Source: Chloroflexota bacterium (GTDB lineage Bacteria > Chloroflexota > Anaerolineae > B4-G1). From it: a DNA stretch of 7,333 nt. The DNA is taken from contig QMOC01000125.1 in the NCBI GenBank assembly GCA_003648085.1, positions 1 through 7,333 of the forward strand, written 5' to 3'. Every line of letters starts with the position of its first letter. The first letter of the stretch is position 1. Position numbers and translations under genes: made by a program. Positions 1-6,326 of the stretch are shown here, in pieces. The notes under the pieces were generated by a model that saw nothing but the letters and a program-made list of their open reading frames with translations, had not been told where the DNA came from and did not search any database.

Positions 1-1250
1 AGAGGGGTGTCAGGGTCAGGTGAGACGGTAAAAGTGGCAGTAGGCGGTGTGTTGAGCGCGATATCCTGGGTTGCCTCGGAAGTGAGACCGTCGGTGTCAC
101 GCACGACTAGGCGAACGGTTTGCACGGTGACGTTGGGCGTAAAACTGTGCGTGGCAGTCTTGGTCGTCGTCCAAGCGGTGTCGCACGTCCCATCGTTGTT
201 CCAATCCCAGCAGACTTCCAGGGAGGAGGTGTAATCCTCTACGTCGCTGCAATCCGAGGCGTCGAAGGTATACTCAGTCCCCGGCGGTTGCACAACGGTG
301 GGGTCGGGCGTGACGGTGAAGATGGCAGTGGGAGGTGTGGTGATGCCGACGCGGGGGGCTTCGGTGGTGCGCCAGGGGGTATAGTCCACACCAGCCGTTA
401 CTGCACCCGGGTACGGCCCGCTCGCCTGACCCCACCAATTGTTCCGGGCGTTGATGGAGACGCTGTCATGCATCTCGTTATAGACGACAAAGTTGCTGCC
501 ATCGGATAGGAAGTTGGAGTCGCTGATGGTGATTGTGGCCGGGCCCTCCCCTTTGTCGCGCAGGCGGACTGCGATGTGATCTGCTACATCGAACGTGCTG
601 CCTGTGACGATTACATTGGCGCCGCTATCAAACGCCAGGGACCAGCGCCCGTTATCCTCAAAAAGCGTGCCCGCAACCGTCAGGTTGAGCGAGTTTCCCT
701 GAGCAGTGATGCCCTGGCGTTTGCTATCCCGAACAGTGCACATGTTGAGCACGTGTGTGCCAGGCCCTTCGAAGTGCAGGATGGTGGACTCGTCGCTCGA
801 TGCCCCGCCGTAGGCGAAATCAACATAGCGGAAGTAGGAACTTGAGTTCTCGTGAAAGTGGATCTTCTTCCAACGTGGTGCTAATCCTGTGACGGGATCC
901 CGATAACGGTCAAAGGTGATCGGGTGCTCAGGGGTGCCCTTGGCGATGATTGAAGCACCTGCGCGCACGTGGATCTTGAGGTCCTTTTCAATCCACACCG
1001 TCACGCCCGGCTCGATGGTCAGTGTGACGCCAGGCTCTACATCAATTTCGGCCGTGACGCGGTAGGGGCTGTTCGCCAGAGTCCAGGTCGTGTCAGTCGT
1101 GATGTTCGAGTCAATGATGGTCTCGGTCGGTGCAGCCGGTCGTTCCTGATAGATGGCCCGGCTGGGCGTTCCTGGGGAGATGCTCACAGTGCAGAGAGTC
1201 AGTAGCAGAATGCCAAGTCTTTTCGATGAGAGTGTCAAGCGATACAACAT
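1..1250 (-). CDS. Secreted right-handed beta-helix protein with PKD-like domains (N-terminal part, runs off left edge)
   Basis: The minus strand is open from ATG at 1250-1248 to the window edge (416 codons), with no stop. GGAGGT lies just upstream (1259-1254). Residues 1-32 look like a signal peptide: K10 and R11, then hydrophobic LGILLLTLCTVSI, then PGTPSRA. Residues 44-295 are repetitive beta-rich sequence of the parallel beta-helix type, with motifs such as VEPGVTLTIEPGVTVWI (71-87), GTPEHPITFD (105-114) and ARNNWWGQASGPY (268-280). The NWWG...GP...VDYTPW motif (271-293) is common at the end of such helices in NosD-like and surface proteins. Residues 306-400 form a PKD-like domain (PPTAIFTVTPDP, YTFDASD, WDWNNDGT, VRLVVRDTDG). 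A second begins at 401 with the near-copy PPTATFTVSPDP, so PKD domains are tandem. Such proteins are exported and act outside the cell in adhesion or carbohydrate binding; no catalytic domain is visible here. Codon use resembles the neighbours. The C-terminus, and so any enzyme domain or surface anchor, is outside the window. Confidence 0.88.
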   Translation of the reverse strand, partial: MLYRLTLSSKRLGILLLTLCTVSISPGTPSRAIYQERPAAPTETIIDSNITTDTTWTLANSPYRVTAEIDVEPGVTLTIEPGVTVWIEKDLKIHVRAGASIIAKGTPEHPITFDRYRDPVTGLAPRWKKIHFHENSSSYFRYVDFAYGGASSDESTILHFEGPGTHVLNMCTVRDSKRQGITAQGNSLNLTVAGTLFEDNGRWSLAFDSGANVIVTGSTFDVADHIAVRLRDKGEGPATITISDSNFLSDGSNFVVYNEMHDSVSINARNNWWGQASGPYPGAVTAGVDYTPWRTTEAPRVGITTPPTAIFTVTPDPTVVQPPGTEYTFDASDCSDVEDYTSSLEVCWDWNNDGTCDTAWTTTKTATHSFTPNVTVQTVRLVVRDTDGLTSEATQDIALNTPPTATFTVSPDPDTP

Positions 1251-1302
1251 AGTACCTCCAAAGTTAGGTTTTTAAGGCGCGGCCCAAGCCACTAATCGCG
1301 CT

Positions 1303-1330
1303 ATTTTACATGACTTTGCCAGATGCGCAA
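1303..1330 (-). promoter_or_regulatory. Weak candidate promoter for the beta-helix gene
   Basis: On the minus strand, TTGCGC (1330-1325) and TAAAAT (1308-1303) are separated by 16 bp, and TG directly precedes the -10 hexamer. Transcription would start near 1296 and leave a leader of about 45 nt before the ATG at 1250. The -35 matches consensus at only three of six positions, so this is a guess from position and spacing. Confidence 0.25.
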
Positions 1331-1402
1331 GTCCTGACCGCCCTTGTCTGCTCAAGGGGACACTGAGGGGCTACGCTTTGGGATCTTCGTAACCAATCGC
1401 CT

Positions 1403-1440
1403 CCCCTGGTGTTTTTGTAACTAGCAGAATACCAGGAGGT
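1403..1440 (+). promoter_or_regulatory. fabH leader: Shine-Dalgarno and possible occluding stem
   Basis: AGGAGGT at 1434-1440 is a near-perfect ribosome binding site, 9 nt before the fabH ATG, and it fixes the start. CCCCTGGT (1403-1410) can pair with ACCAGGAG (1431-1438) at seven of eight positions across a 20-nt loop. This would cover most of the Shine-Dalgarno. The pairing is seen in the sequence; a regulatory role is inference. Confidence 0.4.
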
Positions 1441-1449
1441 GGAACCGCT

Positions 1450-2625
1450 ATGAAACGGTACGGACGAATCACCGGGTGGGGCAAATCAGTACCTCAGCGC
1501 ATTCTCACCAACCACGATTTGGAACAGATGGTGGATACTTCCGACGAGTGGATCGTCACACGCACCGGCATCCGCGAGCGCCATATCGTCGGGCCAGGTG
1601 AGACGACGGCCACGATGTCGGTCGAGGCCTGCCAGAAAGCGTTGGAGCGGGCGGAAGTCGGTCCCGAAGAGGTTGACCTTATCATCGTCGCTACCTCGAC
1701 GCCCGATTACCTCTGCCCGCCGGTCTCCAGCATAGTGCAGGACCAATTGGGCGCGACCAGGGCTGCCGCGTTCACGCTGGTGGCCGGCTGTACCGGCTTC
1801 GTCTACGGCCTGGTGACGGCCAGCCAGTTCATTGAGACCGGCCTGTATGAGAGAGTGCTCGTGATCGGGGTCGAGACGCTCTCGGCAGGCGTGGACTGGA
1901 CGGATCGCACCACGTGCGTGCTTTTCGGCGACGGCGGCGCGGCGGTATTGGTTGAGGCCAGCGATCAGCCCACGGGGATCCTAAGTTGCGAACTCGGCTC
2001 CGATGGCAGCGATTGGGACGCCCTCTGGTATCCTGGCGGTGGCTGCGCCAGGCCCTTCAGCGAGGAGGTGTTGCGCAACCGTGAGCATTACCTGCGTATG
2101 GATGGTCGGCGCATCTTCAGGTTCGCCACTCGCAAGATGACTGAGGCGGTGACCAACGTCGTGCGGGCTAGTGGCCTGCCCTGGGACGACATCGAGTTGA
2201 TCATTCCCCACCAGGCTAATGCTCGTATCATTGACTTGGCGGTGCGCCGACTGGGGGTGGCCCCGGAGAAGGTGATGGTCAACATTGACCGCTACGGCAA
2301 CACGTCGGCGGCCTCGATCCCGCTGGCGCTGTGCGATGCACTGGAGGAGGGCCGGCTGAAGTCGGGCGATCACGTGGTGTTGGTCGGCTTCGGCGCGGGG
2401 CTGACCTGGGCGGCAGCGGTGCTGCATTGGCAGCCGGAGCGGGTGGCTGAGGAGCCGATCCGCGTGGAGGACTGGCCGTTGCTGTCCAACCTGTTCCAGC
2501 CAATCACGCGGGTGCGGAACGTCGTGTGGAGCACGCAGGTGGCCGCCCGTGCACGGCTACAGGATGTGACGCTAGCGGCAATGACGCCAATCTATCAGTG
2601 GCAACGACGTCTCAGACGCAAGTAG
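1450..2625 (+). CDS. fabH: Beta-ketoacyl-ACP synthase III (FabH) with C-terminal extension
   Basis: This enzyme condenses a short acyl-CoA (classically acetyl-CoA) with malonyl-ACP, the first elongation step of type II fatty-acid synthesis in the cytoplasm. The 391-residue product has the whole thiolase-fold signature: DEWIVTRTGIRER (32-44), the active-site cysteine C114 in VAGCTGF, H254 in IIPHQANARI, N284 in DRYGNTSAAS, and the glycine-rich GFGAG (313-317). C114/H254/N284 correspond to C112/H244/N274 of the E. coli enzyme. The usual protein is about 317-330 residues and the core here ends near residue 327 (AAAVLHW). Residues 328-391 form an extra tail rich in Arg and Trp, without a domain I recognise. 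No other fatty-acid gene (fabD, fabG, acpP, plsX) is adjacent. The nearest gene is the divergent beta-helix gene. A relative acting on branched or specialised starters cannot be excluded, because FabH-like enzymes also occur in secondary metabolism. The start is set by the Shine-Dalgarno at 1434-1440. Confidence 0.93.
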   Translation: MKRYGRITGWGKSVPQRILTNHDLEQMVDTSDEWIVTRTGIRERHIVGPGETTATMSVEACQKALERAEVGPEEVDLIIVATSTPDYLCPPVSSIVQDQLGATRAAAFTLVAGCTGFVYGLVTASQFIETGLYERVLVIGVETLSAGVDWTDRTTCVLFGDGGAAVLVEASDQPTGILSCELGSDGSDWDALWYPGGGCARPFSEEVLRNREHYLRMDGRRIFRFATRKMTEAVTNVVRASGLPWDDIELIIPHQANARIIDLAVRRLGVAPEKVMVNIDRYGNTSAASIPLALCDALEEGRLKSGDHVVLVGFGAGLTWAAAVLHWQPERVAEEPIRVEDWPLLSNLFQPITRVRNVVWSTQVAARARLQDVTLAAMTPIYQWQRRLRRK

Positions 2626-2674
2626 TCTTCGCACTTTGGATTTCCTAACTCGGGCGAGCCGGAACTAAAACTTT

Positions 2675-2752
2675 ACCACGGAGACACAGAGGACACGGAG
2701 TTTTCTTCTCATTTTTTCTGCTTTCTCTCTGTGCTCTCTGTATCTCCGTGGT
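2675..2752. repeat. Intergenic inverted repeat of the GGAGACACAGAGGACAC type
   Basis: Two 26-bp arms, 2675-2700 and the reverse complement of 2727-2752, agree at 22 of 26 positions. Both begin with ACCACGGAGA when read inward, and they enclose a 26-bp T/C-rich centre. The arms are themselves built from short GGAGACACA/GAGGACACG-like units. From general knowledge, palindromes of this CACGGAG/ACACAGAG kind are scattered between genes in many environmental bacterial genomes. Their translations often appear as spurious small proteins. No transposase or clear target-site duplication is visible. RNA from either strand would fold into a long imperfect hairpin. Confidence 0.75.
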
Positions 2753-2801
2753 GAATTTTCTTGCACAAAAAGCAAGGATTTGATCGTAAAGGTACTAATG
2801 C

Positions 2802-2844
2802 AGGCGCTGCATGGGGACGCTTCCCCAGGCAGCGCCTCACTTTT
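2802..2844 (+). terminator. Strong compound hairpin with short T-run, likely terminator of fabH
   Basis: AGGCGCTGC (2802-2810) pairs perfectly with GCAGCGCCT (2829-2837). After a single A-G mismatch, TGGGGA (2812-2817) pairs with TCCCCA (2822-2827) around the tetraloop CGCT. This gives 15 base pairs plus one mismatch. Three bases after the stem comes TTTT (2841-2844). The shape fits a rho-independent terminator for transcription leaving fabH, 176 bp past its stop. The T-run is short and starts late, so efficiency is uncertain. It could instead be a repeat-type palindrome or processing site. Confidence 0.55.
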
Positions 2845-2870
2845 CTGGTCAGGGCGTACCAATTTCCCAC

Positions 2871-2899
2871 TTGACCACTTCCATCACCTGTGCTAAACT
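2871..2899 (+). promoter_or_regulatory. Sigma-70-type promoter of the sensor kinase-tgt operon
   Basis: TTGACC (2871-2876, five of six consensus positions) is followed by a 17-bp spacer and TAAACT (2894-2899, four of six). TGC directly before the -10 makes an extended -10 element. Transcription would begin near 2906, only about six bases before the kinase ATG at 2912. No Shine-Dalgarno precedes that ATG, and the TAA at 2894-2896 blocks any upstream in-frame start. The message is therefore predicted to be leaderless or nearly so. TGGTCA hexamers at 2846-2851 and 2899-2904, and inverted at 2872-2877, surround and overlap the promoter and might be operator half-sites. Confidence 0.55.
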
Positions 2900-2911
2900 G
2901 GTCACAGTTCC

Positions 2912-5197
2912 ATGCAGCAGAAAAAACCTTTGCCACGTCGTGCCGCTGGGGCTGTTGTCCCTTTGGAAGCGAAGGTAAGTTTCCTGACCTTGGCCGTCAT
3001 GACCGTCCTGGGAGCAGTCGGCGTACTGTTGGGCGGGCGAGGAGTGGTCATCCCCCTGGTCACCATTCTCGCCGTTGGCTTAGTGCTCAATCTGACCATT
3101 TTTTGGTTGGAGCGCCGGCGTGGCCCCTCGCGTGCCCGGGAGTGGATCGCTCATCTGGGCAACCTGGCCTTGATCACGGCTGGCCTCCATTTCTCATGGG
3201 GGCTGTCCAGTCCCTATTTTCCACTGTACCTCATCTACATTGTCACAGGAGCCGTGCAATATGGCCGCCGGGGGGCTATACGGTGCGTCGCGCTATCTGT
3301 GGCGTCACTGTTGGTGCTGCTGGCGCTGGGACGCTCCCTGGCTTTGGAGCCGCTGGTGCGCCTGGCGGTCAACGTCGGATTGCTGCTGCTGACCGGCATC
3401 GTGGCCGGGGTACTGGGGCAACGCCACATTGATACTGTGCGAGCCGCCGAGCGCCGCGCCGAGGAACTGGCGGTCCTGAACGAGGTAGGACGCGCCATCA
3501 ATGCCCGCCTCGAGATGAATCACCTCCTGGAGGAAATCCGCCGCCAGACAGGGCGACTGATGGATGTGAGCAACTTCTACGTCGCGCTGCTGGACGAGGA
3601 GACGGACCAACTCGTCTTCCCGCTGTTCTACCGCAACGGACGGCGGGAGGAGGTGTCTTCCCAGCGCCACGACGAGAGGTTTGCCGAGCATGTCGTCCGT
3701 ACGCGAAAGCCGCTGCTGCTGGGCTGCGTGCGAGAGGAGGCCGCCAGATTGGGCTTAGAGGGCTTCGATCATCCATGCCGTTCCTGGCTTGGGGTGCCGA
3801 TGATCATCGGCGAGAAAGTAGTGGGGGTTATCACGGTCCAAAGTTACGACCGGCCCAACGTTTTCGACAACGGAGATGCGAAAATCCTGCAGGCCATCGC
3901 CTCGCAGGCAGCCACAGCACTGGAGAACGCCAGACTATATCAGGAGACCCGCCGGCAGGCTGAGACGTTCCGCGTGCTGGCCGAGGTCAGCCGACGCCTG
4001 ACCCGCCCTACGGTCCCCGAAGACGTCCTGGTCCAATTGCCCGACCTGCTCAAACCCGTCATTTCCTTCGACTCTTACGGCCTCTACCTGTATCAGGCGC
4101 GGCCGGTCGAGCGGTTGTACTTGATCGCTACATTGGGCCTTACACCCGAGGAGCACAAGATAGCGGAGCAAACGGCACTGGAGCGTCACCCGGGCTGGGT
4201 GGTGCGCAACCGGCGGACGCTCCGTGTGGAGGACACCCGCGCCGATGACCGGATACACTACATCCGTCCTCGTTCGCCGCGTAGTGTTCTTTATGCCCCC
4301 TTGCGCTACGAAGATCGCTGCCTAGGCGCTATCGGCTTGGGGCGCTTCGTCTCACCACCTTTCAGCGAAGCGGACGAGCGTCTGCTGCAAGCCGTCGCCG
4401 ACCAGGCAGCGGTGGCGGTGGAGAACGCGCGACTCTACCAGCAACTGAAAGAGCGGGCCGAGCAGTTACACCAGGCCTACGAAGAATTGCAGGCTCTCAA
4501 TCGCCGGAGAGCCGAGTTCGTACAGGACGTCTCCCATGATCTGCGCACGCCGCTGACGTTCATCAAGAGTTACGTCGAACTGGTACTCCAGGGCGAACTG
4601 GGATCTCTGACAGAGCAGCAGCGGGAGAGTCTGAAAATCGTGCTGGATAAGACTCGCCTGTTAACCCAGATGGCGGAAGACATCATTATGCTGGAGCATC
4701 CACAACTCGGCCCAGAGACGTTGATGCCCGCCTCGCTGCCTGACCTGGCGCGGGCTGCTCTACAAGGAGCGGAAGCGGCAGCCAAGAACGCCTGCATCAC
4801 TCTTCGTGCCGAGATACCCGATGATCTCCCTCGGGTGTGGGCCGACCCCCGGCGTCTGATGCAGGTCTTCGACAATCTGCTCAGCAATGCCATCAAGTAC
4901 AGCCCCCGGGGTGGCACGGTAACGGTGAGCATAAAAGACATAGGCAACGCTCTCCAGGTTGCCGTGAGGGACGAGGGTATTGGTATTCCCAAGGAGGCTC
5001 AGGCACATATCTTCGAACGTTTCTACCAAGTAGATCCTTCAAGATCGCGCCGCTTCGGTGGCGTGGGACTGGGGCTCGCGATCGTCAAAGAAATGATCGA
5101 GGCTCACGGCGGCAAAGCGTGGGTGGAAAGCGAGGCCGGTCGGGGCAGTACCTTCTATTTCACGGTGCCGAAGAGGGAAGTAGGCAGAGAAGTGTGA
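2912..5197 (+). CDS. Membrane sensor histidine kinase with two GAF domains
   Basis: The 761-residue protein is the sensor of a two-component system: it autophosphorylates on histidine and passes the phosphate to a response regulator. Residues 22-168 hold about six hydrophobic segments (near 22-41, 46-66, 82-98, 101-117, 122-140, 148-168), so the N-terminus is a membrane module. A short helical linker (171-190) leads to GAF 1 (about 190-342) and GAF 2 (about 352-508). Each ends in a similar helix (SQAATALENARLYQ and DQAAVAVENARLYQ). A coiled stretch (509-535) precedes HisKA, whose H-box SHDLRTPL places the phosphoacceptor at H542. The HATPase has its N-box NLLSNAIKYSP (N659), G1 DEGIGIP (687-693), F-box FERFYQVD (701-708) and G2 GVGLGLAIVK (717-726), so all catalytic boxes are intact. 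The GAF ligand cannot be read from the sequence. No response regulator lies within the window, so the kinase looks orphan here. It heads a plus-strand gene cluster and overlaps tgt by one base. ATG 2912 is the first possible start and lacks a Shine-Dalgarno. Confidence 0.92.
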   Translation: MQQKKPLPRRAAGAVVPLEAKVSFLTLAVMTVLGAVGVLLGGRGVVIPLVTILAVGLVLNLTIFWLERRRGPSRAREWIAHLGNLALITAGLHFSWGLSSPYFPLYLIYIVTGAVQYGRRGAIRCVALSVASLLVLLALGRSLALEPLVRLAVNVGLLLLTGIVAGVLGQRHIDTVRAAERRAEELAVLNEVGRAINARLEMNHLLEEIRRQTGRLMDVSNFYVALLDEETDQLVFPLFYRNGRREEVSSQRHDERFAEHVVRTRKPLLLGCVREEAARLGLEGFDHPCRSWLGVPMIIGEKVVGVITVQSYDRPNVFDNGDAKILQAIASQAATALENARLYQETRRQAETFRVLAEVSRRLTRPTVPEDVLVQLPDLLKPVISFDSYGLYLYQARPVERLYLIATLGLTPEEHKIAEQTALERHPGWVVRNRRTLRVEDTRADDRIHYIRPRSPRSVLYAPLRYEDRCLGAIGLGRFVSPPFSEADERLLQAVADQAAVAVENARLYQQLKERAEQLHQAYEELQALNRRRAEFVQDVSHDLRTPLTFIKSYVELVLQGELGSLTEQQRESLKIVLDKTRLLTQMAEDIIMLEHPQLGPETLMPASLPDLARAALQGAEAAAKNACITLRAEIPDDLPRVWADPRRLMQVFDNLLSNAIKYSPRGGTVTVSIKDIGNALQVAVRDEGIGIPKEAQAHIFERFYQVDPSRSRRFGGVGLGLAIVKEMIEAHGGKAWVESEAGRGSTFYFTVPKREVGREV

Positions 5198-6318
5198 TGT
5201 CTCATCTTTTTGACCTCCTTGCCACCGACGGGCGTGCCCGTGCCGGCGTCTTCCACACCCTCCATGGCTCCGTTCCCACGCCGGTCTTCATGCCCGTCGG
5301 CACTCAGGGCACCGTCAAGGCTGTCTCTCCTCGTGACCTGCGCAGTCTGGGCGCGACGATCATCCTGGCCAATGCCTATCATCTCTACCTGCGCCCTGGC
5401 GACGCACTCATCGCCCGGCTGGGGGGTCTGCACAAATTTATGGGCTGGGATGGCCCTATTCTCACCGACTCCGGCGGCTACCAGGTCTTCAGCCTGGCTC
5501 AGCGGCGCAGGATTGACGCCGACGGTGTCACCTTCCGCTCCCACATTGACGGCTCCGAGCACCGCTTCACCCCGGAGAAGGTCGTCGCCATCCAGGAGAA
5601 CCTGGGGGCCGACATCATCACCTGCCTGGACGAGTGTGCTCCACCGCTCGACTACGATTATAACGTGCAGGCGCTGGCCCGCACCCACGCCTGGGCCAAA
5701 CGTTGTAGGATCGCCCACACCCGTCGCGATCAGGCCCTCTTCGGCATCGTTCAGGGCGGTGTCTTTCCCGATCTGCGGGAGCAATCGGCCCGTTTCCTGG
5801 TGGGCCTGGGCTTCGACGGCTATGCCATCGGCGGCCTTAGCGTCGGCGAGACGAAGGCGCAGATGCACGGTGTGCTGGAATTACTCGACCGGCTCCTGCC
5901 GACCGAGCGGCCTCGCTACCTGATGGGCGTCGGCACCCCGGAGGACTTGGTGGAGTGTGTGGCGCGGGGGGTGGATATGTTCGACTGCGTGCTCCCCACG
6001 CGGCTGGCCCGCAACGGCGGGGCACTCACCCGCACCGGCCGGCTCAACCTGCGCAACGCGAGGTTCGCCGACGATCCTGCGCCCCTTGAGCGCGGCTGCA
6101 CGTGCTATACCTGCACTCATTTCAGCCGCGCCTACCTTCGCCACCTGACCACCGCCAATGAGATTCTGGGCCATCACCTGCTCACCCTCCACAATCTCCA
6201 TCTGATGCTCACCATTGCCTGCGAACTCCGAGAGGCCATTGTGGAAGGGCGATTTCAGGCGTACCGGGAAGCGTTCTGGCGGAGAATGAGCAATGATCAA
6301 ATGACAAATGACAAATGA
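5197..6318 (+). CDS. tgt: Queuine/preQ1 tRNA-ribosyltransferase (tRNA-guanine transglycosylase)
   Basis: Bacterial Tgt swaps guanine-34 of tRNAs for Asp, Asn, His and Tyr for the queuosine precursor preQ1, in the cytoplasm. The 373-residue protein matches the usual bacterial length (about 370-390). Visible signatures are TDSGGYQVFSL with D91 (substrate-binding Asp, like D102 of the Zymomonas enzyme), CLDECAPP with D145 (like D156), FGIVQGG (182-188), GGLSVGE (212-218), and MFDCVLPTRLARNG with the catalytic nucleophile D263 (like D280). The zinc site CTCYTC (C301, C303, C306) is completed by H332. All key residues are present; PTRLARNG has Leu where many family members have Asn. The start ATG overlaps the kinase stop as TGATG. 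Only weak purine-rich sequence (AGAGAAG, 5186-5192) precedes it, which suggests translational coupling. The same frame is open 120 codons further upstream, but that part lies inside the kinase gene and is not Tgt-like. The last codons (SNDQMTNDK) and the stop come from a heptamer repeat. No other queuosine gene is in the window. Confidence 0.95.
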   Translation: MSHLFDLLATDGRARAGVFHTLHGSVPTPVFMPVGTQGTVKAVSPRDLRSLGATIILANAYHLYLRPGDALIARLGGLHKFMGWDGPILTDSGGYQVFSLAQRRRIDADGVTFRSHIDGSEHRFTPEKVVAIQENLGADIITCLDECAPPLDYDYNVQALARTHAWAKRCRIAHTRRDQALFGIVQGGVFPDLREQSARFLVGLGFDGYAIGGLSVGETKAQMHGVLELLDRLLPTERPRYLMGVGTPEDLVECVARGVDMFDCVLPTRLARNGGALTRTGRLNLRNARFADDPAPLERGCTCYTCTHFSRAYLRHLTTANEILGHHLLTLHNLHLMLTIACELREAIVEGRFQAYREAFWRRMSNDQMTNDK

Positions 6319-6326
6319 CAAATGGT
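6285..6326 (+). repeat. Heptanucleotide tandem array (AAATGAC) across the tgt stop
   Basis: Six 7-bp units run in register: AATGAGC (6285), AATGATC (6292), AAATGAC at 6299, 6306 and 6313 (three perfect copies), and AAATGGT (6320). Each core unit contains ATGA, an overlapping start and stop. The tgt stop (6316-6318) lies in the third perfect copy, and the possible start of the next gene (6308) lies in the second. Since 7 is not a multiple of 3, each unit shifts the frame. Confidence 0.85.

Noticed and set aside
7..1205. Several short plus-strand reading frames in the left part
   Set aside because: They are antisense to the beta-helix/PKD gene, which has a signal peptide, Shine-Dalgarno and clear domain motifs.
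1341..1358. CCCTTG...CAAGGG inverted repeat in the divergent intergenic region
   Set aside because: It has only six base pairs, no T-run and no clear promoter next to it, so it could easily be chance.
2665..2936. Two small minus-strand reading frames between fabH and the kinase
   Set aside because: Both read through the inverted repeat and hairpin; peptides such as HGDTESTERK and LRVLCVSVVKF are typical spurious products of this repeat type.
2890..3432. 180-codon plus-strand reading frame at the kinase N-terminus
   Set aside because: It overlaps the membrane module of the kinase in another frame, and its product is Gly/Ala/Arg-rich without motifs.
4837..5196. 120-codon upstream extension of the tgt reading frame
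   Set aside because: It lies inside the kinase ATPase domain in another frame and has no Tgt-like sequence. The family N-terminus begins at the ATG at 5197.
5155..5868. Long minus-strand reading frame opposite tgt
   Set aside because: It is antisense to a fully conserved tgt gene, and its product has no recognisable motif; it is a by-product of GC-rich codon use.
5210..5923. Long plus-strand reading frame in another frame of tgt
   Set aside because: The product is Ser/Pro/Arg-rich low-complexity sequence typical of an out-of-frame translation.
6285..6326. CRISPR-like reading of the heptamer array
   Set aside because: The units are 7 bp and directly adjacent, without spacers; it is a simple tandem repeat.
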